Origin: Halorussus lipolyticus
Lineage (GTDB): Archaea; Halobacteriota; Halobacteria; Halobacteriales; Haladaptataceae
Assembly: GCF_029338375.1 (NCBI RefSeq)
Contig: NZ_CP119804.1
Coordinates: forward strand, 1,606,955-1,670,954
DNA: 64,000 nucleotides
Direction of reading: 5' to 3'
Position 1 is the stretch's first letter, and every line of letters starts with the position of its first letter. A program made the position numbers and the translations under genes. Shown in pieces: positions 59,374 to 64,000 of this stretch. The notes beneath the pieces were generated by a model. That model did not search any database, was not told where the DNA came from, and saw nothing but the letters and a program-made list of their open reading frames with translations.

Positions 59374-59496
59374 GAAAGCCCCCGCCCGGTCGCGGTCGCT
59401 TGCTCGGCATATCTGCGCCTCTCAGCACCGCCCGGCGCAGATAGTGGCCGAGCAAGCGACCACGGGCCTGCGGCCCGCGACCGGGCGGCCCCTTTC
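59374..59496 (+). ncRNA. Perfect three-way-junction element (structured RNA or repeat)
   Basis: The outer ends GAAAG (59374-59378) and CTTTC (59492-59496) pair. Inside, CCGCCCGGTCGC (59382-59393) pairs with GCGACCGGGCGG (59477-59488), 12 bp perfect. Arm 1 opens with GGTCGCTTGCTCGG (59394-59407) pairing with 59448-59461 (14 bp perfect) and continues with TATCTGCGCC (59410-59419) pairing with 59434-59443 (10 bp), closed by a 14-nt loop. Arm 2 is GGGCC-TGC-GGCCC (59464-59476). All stems are perfect, which is hard to get by chance. It lies in the gap between LWR-salt and the HAD gene. A diverged copy in opposite orientation is at 8144-8196. Whether it is transcribed is unknown; the plus strand is given arbitrarily. 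The rest of 59312-59628 holds the HAD gene promoter (CGTTTAAATTG). Confidence 0.6.
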
Positions 59497-59628
59497 AGTC
59501 CACCCAGACCGCTGTTTCTGGGGCCGGGTGCATCCTCGTGGAGAGTTCCACCGAGCGCATCCCCGGTGGTCAGGCGTCACGCGACCGGAAAACGTTTAAA
59601 TTGCCCGAGTGCTTACAGCATTGTCCCT

Positions 59629-60279
59629 ATGGTCGCCCGCGAGTACGATTACTGGTTGCTCGACTTAGACGGCACACTCATCGACGTGGACTGGTCGTAT
59701 CCCCGGTCGGTGTTCGACAGGGTTGGCGACCGCCTCGGTCGGCAGTTCACCGACCGCGAGGCCGAAATCCTCTGGCACGGTCTCGGCGGCAATCGCAATG
59801 ACCAACTTCGCGAGTGGGGTATCGACCCCGAGGAGTTCTGGCCTGCGTTCCACGACATCGAGGACCCACAGCGCCGGGCAGAGGAGACCTACCTCTACGA
59901 GGATGCCGAGTTCGTGGGCGACCTCGACTGCCCGGTCGGGCTGGTGACCCACTGCCAGCCGTTCCTCGCCAATCCCGTGCTGGACGAACTCGAAATCCGC
60001 GACTGGTTTGACACCATCATCTGCTGTGACGAGGACTTAGGGTGGAAGCCCGACCCAGAACCGCTCCACCACGCCCGCGAGCAAATCGGCGTACATCAGA
60101 ACAGTCACGACGGCGTTTACGCGGGCGACGGCGCGAGCGACGTCGGCGCGGCGTGGAACGCGGGCCTCGACGCGATTCACGTCGAGCGCCACGGCCACAG
60201 CCGCAGAGAGCAATGCGTCTTGGGCGACTACCGAGTCGAGACCTTCGACGAACTGCTGGTGACCGCCGACGCGGATTGA
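59629..60279 (+). CDS. HAD-family hydrolase (phosphoglycolate phosphatase-like)
   Basis: 216 residues from MVAREYDYWLLD, with TATA AACGTTTAAATTG (about 59591-59603) ~28 bp upstream of this ATG. HAD motif I is DYWLLDLDGTLIDVDW, motif II region is CPVGLVTHCQPFL (T), motif III is LGWKPDPEPLHHA (K), and motif IV is VYAGDGASDVGAAWNAGLDA (GDxxxD). A helical cap domain of ~90 residues (RSVFDRVGDRLGRQFTDREA) sits between I and II. It probably dephosphorylates a small metabolite such as phosphoglycolate. Confidence 0.9.
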   Translation: MVAREYDYWLLDLDGTLIDVDWSYPRSVFDRVGDRLGRQFTDREAEILWHGLGGNRNDQLREWGIDPEEFWPAFHDIEDPQRRAEETYLYEDAEFVGDLDCPVGLVTHCQPFLANPVLDELEIRDWFDTIICCDEDLGWKPDPEPLHHAREQIGVHQNSHDGVYAGDGASDVGAAWNAGLDAIHVERHGHSRREQCVLGDYRVETFDELLVTADAD

Positions 60280-60438
60280 GAAGACCCTCAGCCGCTCTCG
60301 TCCCAAATATCTCGTTTCTTCGGCTGTACACCCCTATGTTTTACACGTATAGAAATTTCTTTAGCAATTGTATATATTTCTGATGCCGGCCGCATACCGC
60401 TACGCTTTTACGCTCGTGTGAGGCTACTGTCTGGAAAG

Positions 60439-61131
60439 ATGTACATCGTTATCGTCGGCGCTGGCAATATCGGCAGTCCGCTCATCGAGATTGCGACCGC
60501 GGGCGGGAACGAGGTTGTCGTCATCGAAAAAGACGAGGAGAAGGCCGAACACGTGGCCTCGACCTACGATTGTCTCGTCCTCAACGACGACGCGACCACC
60601 AAAGACACGCTCCGGGACGCGGGCATCGACCGCGCTGACGCGCTCATCTCCACGACTGACCAAGACGCGACCAACATCATGGTCAGTCTACTCGCAAAGG
60701 AACTCGAAGTCCCCAACATCGTCTCGGTCGTCCACGACGCCGAACACATGGACCTGTTTCGGCGCATCGGCGTGAACACGATGCAGAACCCCCAGCGACT
60801 CATCGCCGAGTACCTCTACCGGGCGGTCAAGCGCCCCTCCATCATCGACTACATGCGCGTCGGCGACGAGGCCGAGGTCTTCGAGATTACGGTCAACGCC
60901 GACGCCAACATCGCCGGGCAGACGATTCAGCGGGCGGCTACCGAGGGTCTCCTCCCCAAGGACATGCTCGTCGTCGCCATCGAACGCGACGGGGCCGACC
61001 AACCCATCACGCCCCGCGGGAACACCGAAATCCGAGTCGGTGACGTGGTGACTGTCTACTCGGAGCGCGGCGCGACGCCCGAGGTGACTGACGTGTTCGG
61101 TCACTTCGAGGACCACGCGAGCGAGGTCTGA
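60439..61131 (+). CDS. trkA: TrkA potassium-uptake regulatory subunit
   Basis: 230 residues from MYIVIVGAGNIGSP. An N-terminal Rossmann RCK domain (VIVGAGNIGSPLIEIATAGG, VVVIEKDEEKAEHVASTYDC, DALISTTDQDATNIMVSLLA) binds NAD(H)/ATP; a C-terminal RCK_C domain (EVFEITVNADANIAGQTIQR) follows. It controls the TrkH channel encoded immediately downstream (stop TGA 61131, trkH GTG at 61133). High K+ uptake is central to the salt-in strategy of haloarchaea. The open frame upstream of 60439 is short and not needed. Confidence 0.93.
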   Translation: MYIVIVGAGNIGSPLIEIATAGGNEVVVIEKDEEKAEHVASTYDCLVLNDDATTKDTLRDAGIDRADALISTTDQDATNIMVSLLAKELEVPNIVSVVHDAEHMDLFRRIGVNTMQNPQRLIAEYLYRAVKRPSIIDYMRVGDEAEVFEITVNADANIAGQTIQRAATEGLLPKDMLVVAIERDGADQPITPRGNTEIRVGDVVTVYSERGATPEVTDVFGHFEDHASEV

Positions 61132-61132
61132 C

Positions 61133-62815
61133 GTGGCCCGAAATCGGACGGTCTGCCGGATTCCGGCGGACCTCGCCATCATCGCGCGAGACGTGGGGTC
61201 GCTCCTCGCCATGGAGGCCGGACTGATGACCATCACGGTCGGGGTTGCGCTGGTCTTCGCCGAGTGGTATCCCGCGCTCGCCTTCCTGCTCGCTGGCGGT
61301 CTCACCGCCAGCATCGGTCTCGGCGCGAAGCAGTACTTCGCCGACGCCCCCGAACCGCGGATGAAACACGGGATGATTATCGCCGCCGCGGGATGGTTCT
61401 GCGTCGCGCTGTTCGGCGCGATTCCCTTCTTCCTGACTGCGTACCTGACCCCGCCCGAGGTCATGGCCACCTACGTCGAGTCGGCCCCCGCCGGAACCTA
61501 CGAGGCGGTGACGATGCTGGGTGTCGAGTCCCGGTCGAGTCTGGTCTACTTCCGAGACCCGCTCCACGCCTTCTTCGAGAGCATGAGCGGATGGACCGGG
61601 TCGGGACTGACGATGGCAGTCCACGAACCCACCCTGCCCCGCGCCATCCAGTGGTGGCGGTCGTTCATCCAGTGGGTCGGCGGCGTGGGCGTCATCGTCC
61701 TCACGACCGCGATTCTGGCCCGGCCCGGAAGCGGGAGCTACGCTCTCTACCGGAGCGAGGCCCGCGAGGAGAAGATTCACCCGAGTATCATCTCGACGGT
61801 CCGGACCGTCTGGAAGATTTTCGTCCTCTACACCGCACTCGCAATCGTGGCGATGTTCGTCGCCATCTCGCTGTCGGACTACGGCTCTCGACTGCCGACG
61901 TGGCAGGTGTTCTGGCAGGCGCTCAATCACGCCATGACCGGTCTCTCGACGGGCGGATTCTCGGTCACGGACAACTCCATCGCCACCTACGACTCGCCGC
62001 TCATCGAGACGGTGCTTCTGCCCATCATGGCGCTCGGGGCCATCGCCTTCCCGATTCACTACGGCATCCTCTCGAACCGTGACGCCGAACCCCTCTGGGA
62101 GGACCTCCAGACCCGGTGGCTGTTCGTTCTGTTCGGGGCCGGCGTCGTGGTCCTCTCGCTTCAGAACGCGGCCGCCGTCACCTCAGCGTTCGACGCCGCC
62201 AACTACGCAGGCTTGCAGACGGTCGGTCTCTCGGCGGCCCAGACCACCGCGGTCCGGGACTCGGTGTTCCAGTGGGTGAGCGCCCTCTCGTGTACCGGGT
62301 TCCAGTCGTCGGGCATCGGCGACTGGAAAGCGGGCGGAAAGCTCCTGATTTCGGTCGGGATGGTCATCGGCGGGGCCGCGGGTTCGACCGTCGGCGGCAT
62401 CAAAATCATCCGGGCCTACACCATCGGCCGAGGCATCGTCTGGCAGTTCTCCAGAGTGTTCCTGCCCGAGAGCGCGGTCGTCACCGCCAAGATAAACGGC
62501 CGGAAACTCGGCAGAAACGGGATGGAACGGGAGTTCAGCGAGGCCGCCATCGTCAGTCTGCTCTGGGTCGTCCTGCTGGTCGCCAGTTCCATCGTGCTGG
62601 TGAACGTCGCCGGACCGGACTTCGGCTACGCCGACGCGCTGTTCGAAGTCGCCAGCGCGCAGGGCAACGTCGGCCTCTCGACCGGCATCACCGGACCGGG
62701 CATGAACCCCCTCGCGGAAGCGATGTTCCTCCTCAACATGTGGGTCGGCAGACTCGAAATCATCCCGATTCTGGTGTTCGGGCGCTCGCTGATTTACGGG
62801 CTGACCCCGCGCTGA
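61133..62815 (+). CDS. trkH: TrkH-family potassium transporter
   Basis: 560 residues from GTG, ~11 membrane helices. TrkH/KtrB is built from four pore repeats; the selectivity-filter-like loops are visible as FESMSGWTGSGLTMAVHEPT, AMTGLSTGGFSVTDNSIATY, VSALSCTGFQSSGIGDWKAG and QGNVGLSTGITGPGMNPLAE, each with a TGxG/STGG pattern. It conducts K+ into the cell under TrkA control. The stop precedes the convergent partial MoeA-type gene by 22 bp. The family is usually ~480-550 residues, so the length fits. Confidence 0.94.
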   Translation: MARNRTVCRIPADLAIIARDVGSLLAMEAGLMTITVGVALVFAEWYPALAFLLAGGLTASIGLGAKQYFADAPEPRMKHGMIIAAAGWFCVALFGAIPFFLTAYLTPPEVMATYVESAPAGTYEAVTMLGVESRSSLVYFRDPLHAFFESMSGWTGSGLTMAVHEPTLPRAIQWWRSFIQWVGGVGVIVLTTAILARPGSGSYALYRSEAREEKIHPSIISTVRTVWKIFVLYTALAIVAMFVAISLSDYGSRLPTWQVFWQALNHAMTGLSTGGFSVTDNSIATYDSPLIETVLLPIMALGAIAFPIHYGILSNRDAEPLWEDLQTRWLFVLFGAGVVVLSLQNAAAVTSAFDAANYAGLQTVGLSAAQTTAVRDSVFQWVSALSCTGFQSSGIGDWKAGGKLLISVGMVIGGAAGSTVGGIKIIRAYTIGRGIVWQFSRVFLPESAVVTAKINGRKLGRNGMEREFSEAAIVSLLWVVLLVASSIVLVNVAGPDFGYADALFEVASAQGNVGLSTGITGPGMNPLAEAMFLLNMWVGRLEIIPILVFGRSLIYGLTPR

Positions 62816-62837
62816 GGACGCTTCCCGCCGTGGGCTT

Positions 62838-64000
62838 CTACTGACCGAACCCGGAAAGCCCCGCCAGTATCTCGTCCAGTTCGTCGTCCAGCGCGTCGGC
62901 GAGTTCCCGGACGCCCGATTTCTCGGCGCGCTCGGGGTTCGCCAGTACGTGGACCTCCTCGGTCCCGACACTCACGAAGCCGAGGCCGAGTTTCTCGGCG
63001 GTCGCCCGCAGTCCGAGTCCGGCGTCTGCCTGTCCGCTGGCCACCTTTCTGGCGGGACTCTCGTGGGCCTTCGCGGCCAACTCGAAGCCGTCGATGGACG
63101 CCACGAGGTCGTGGCGCGAGGAGCCACGTTCGTCGGCGAGGTCGGCGATTGCCCTGCCGAGGCTGGTCCGAAGCCCCGAGTCGCTCCCCCGGTTGACGAA
63201 CCGCAGGTCCCGGTCCACGAGGTCCGCGAGACTCCCGATTTCCTCGGGGTTCCCGGCGGGCACGACCAGCCCCCACTCGCGCCGGTAGGCGGCCAGTTCG
63301 GTGGCCTCGACGCCGCGGTCCTCGGCGGTGCCAGCGGACGTGACCGCGAAGTCCGGCACGCCGTCCCGAAGTCGGCGCAGACCCTCGCGGGACCCGACCG
63401 AGAGGTAGCGCGGGCGTTCGAGGCTATCGAGGAGCCTCGCCAGCGCGGGGTCGTCCTCGCCCACGCCGAGGACGGTCGGCGGGCGCACGTCCGGCGAGAA
63501 CAGTTGGACCGCGACCGTCTCGTCCTCGGCGACGTAGGCGGTGTCGGCGGGGACCTCGACCACGCCGTCGGCCTCCACGAGGCTGGTGGTCGCGCCGCTC
63601 CCCTTGTCCACGACGTAGGCCAGCAGGTCGTCGCTCGCGGTTCCACCGCTCGCATTTTTCGAGGCGCTTCGCGCCTCGCCCGTCTCGGTCAGGCCCACGG
63701 GCATCATCCGCATCCGGCCCTCGGAGTAGCGTTCTTCGGTCGCCATCCGGGCCTCGACCGTCGCGGTGGCGGGTTCCGGGACCCCGGCGGCGTTCCGGAT
63801 TGCGGGCGCGACGAAGGTTCGGAAGATGGTCAGCGCCGAGACGGGATAGCCGGGGAGACCGACGTAAGCCGAGTCTGCAACTCGGCCCACGAGCATCGGC
63901 TTGCCGGGCTTGACCGCCACGCCGTGTAGCAGGAGTTCGCCGCGCTCCTCGATGACCTGATAGATTACGTCCACCGCGCTGGCGCTCGTGGACCCAGACG
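62838..64000 (-). CDS. MoeA-type molybdopterin protein with PBP-like C-terminal domain, N-terminus outside the window
   Basis: 387 codons are visible and the gene continues past the right edge. The entering part SASAVDVIYQVIEERGELLL then HGVAVKPGKPMLVGRVADSA and LPGYPVSALTIFRTFVAPAI is MoeA domain III/IV, which inserts molybdenum (or tungsten) into molybdopterin. The MoeA C-terminal β-domain follows. The last ~190 residues (PPTVLGVGEDDPALARLLDS ... DRDLRFVNRGSDSGLRTSLG ... ASGQADAGLGLRATAEKLGL) resemble a LysR-substrate/PBP type domain, a fusion seen in several archaeal molybdenum proteins. It would supply cofactor for enzymes such as the sulfite-oxidase-type protein at 5921-7441. Confidence 0.85.
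   Translation of the reverse strand, partial: SGSTSASAVDVIYQVIEERGELLLHGVAVKPGKPMLVGRVADSAYVGLPGYPVSALTIFRTFVAPAIRNAAGVPEPATATVEARMATEERYSEGRMRMMPVGLTETGEARSASKNASGGTASDDLLAYVVDKGSGATTSLVEADGVVEVPADTAYVAEDETVAVQLFSPDVRPPTVLGVGEDDPALARLLDSLERPRYLSVGSREGLRRLRDGVPDFAVTSAGTAEDRGVEATELAAYRREWGLVVPAGNPEEIGSLADLVDRDLRFVNRGSDSGLRTSLGRAIADLADERGSSRHDLVASIDGFELAAKAHESPARKVASGQADAGLGLRATAEKLGLGFVSVGTEEVHVLANPERAEKSGVRELADALDDELDEILAGLSGFGQ

Noticed and set aside
1..64000. CRISPR array, replication origin or intact insertion sequence
   Set aside because: No regularly spaced repeats, no Orc1/Cdc6 gene with origin boxes and no transposase frame are visible.

Overview
The window looks like about 64 kb of chromosome from a halophilic archaeon (class Halobacteria). 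The evidence is GC-rich, strongly acidic proteins, twin-arginine lipoprotein signals, TATA boxes about 25 bp upstream of leaderless starts, an intron-containing elongator tRNA-Met, Cdc48, RadB, S8e, a vitamin B12-dependent ribonucleotide reductase and haloarchaea-only families (LWR-salt, DUF7115, DUF5830, DUF5778, PGF-CTERM anchor). The genus is not decided; a Halorussus-like organism is possible. I see no replication origin, CRISPR array, intact transposase or prophage. Most of the window is core chromosome with dense genes on both strands.

Layout. 1-8 kb: end of an M24 peptidase, a truncated histone-deacetylase-like remnant beside tRNA-Met, a DUF7115 protein, a small zinc protein, a secreted DUF2341 protein, a TVP38-like membrane protein, a membrane-anchored sulfite-oxidase-type enzyme and a regulator/membrane protein pair. 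8-12 kb: a 52-residue zinc finger protein and the class II ribonucleotide reductase. 12.6-16.6 kb: the trpD-trpF-trpE-trpG operon, each gene overlapping the next by 4 bases, with a palindrome over the predicted transcription start. 17-20 kb: tRNA-Val, a frameshifted DUF7344/DUF7504 chimera, a single lycopene-cyclase-type domain and a CBS/HPF-like protein. 19.7-27.5 kb: a phosphate locus with a divergent AbrB-PhoU regulator, pstS-pstC-pstA-pstB and two tandem phoU genes. 27.8-34.2 kb: Cdc48, LarC, a RuvC-like protein, RadB and S8e. 34.4-47.6 kb: transporters (MFS, AI-2E type, ZIP), MsrB, two flavin-oxidase-fold proteins, a Vms1-like GGQ protein and several small proteins. 47.7-55 kb: rhodanese, NCS2 permease plus hpt (purine salvage), a Tat-exported propeller protein and two facing cis-prenyltransferase genes. 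55-64 kb: CspA, HemA, an AT-richer two-gene patch, pterin dehydratase, LWR-salt, a HAD phosphatase, TrkA-TrkH and a partial MoeA-type protein.

Main points of interest. (1) The two cis-prenyltransferase genes complement each other: one keeps the catalytic DGNRR motif and lacks the C-terminal RxG, the other lacks DGNRR and keeps RxG, as expected for a heteromeric enzyme. (2) A 123-nt perfect three-way-junction structure at 59374-59496 has a diverged, shortened copy with matching ends in opposite orientation at 8144-8196, which points to an undescribed repeat or RNA family. (3) The convergent genes pstB and cdc48 each run at their stop codon into the same three-box 3' element, with a different hairpin between boxes 1 and 2. 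(4) Candidate operators sit before pstS, trpD and nrdJ. Six genes are short or remnant ones that are easily missed: 621-830, 8341-8499, 12126-12305, 32638-32784, 40071-40217 and 45517-45657.
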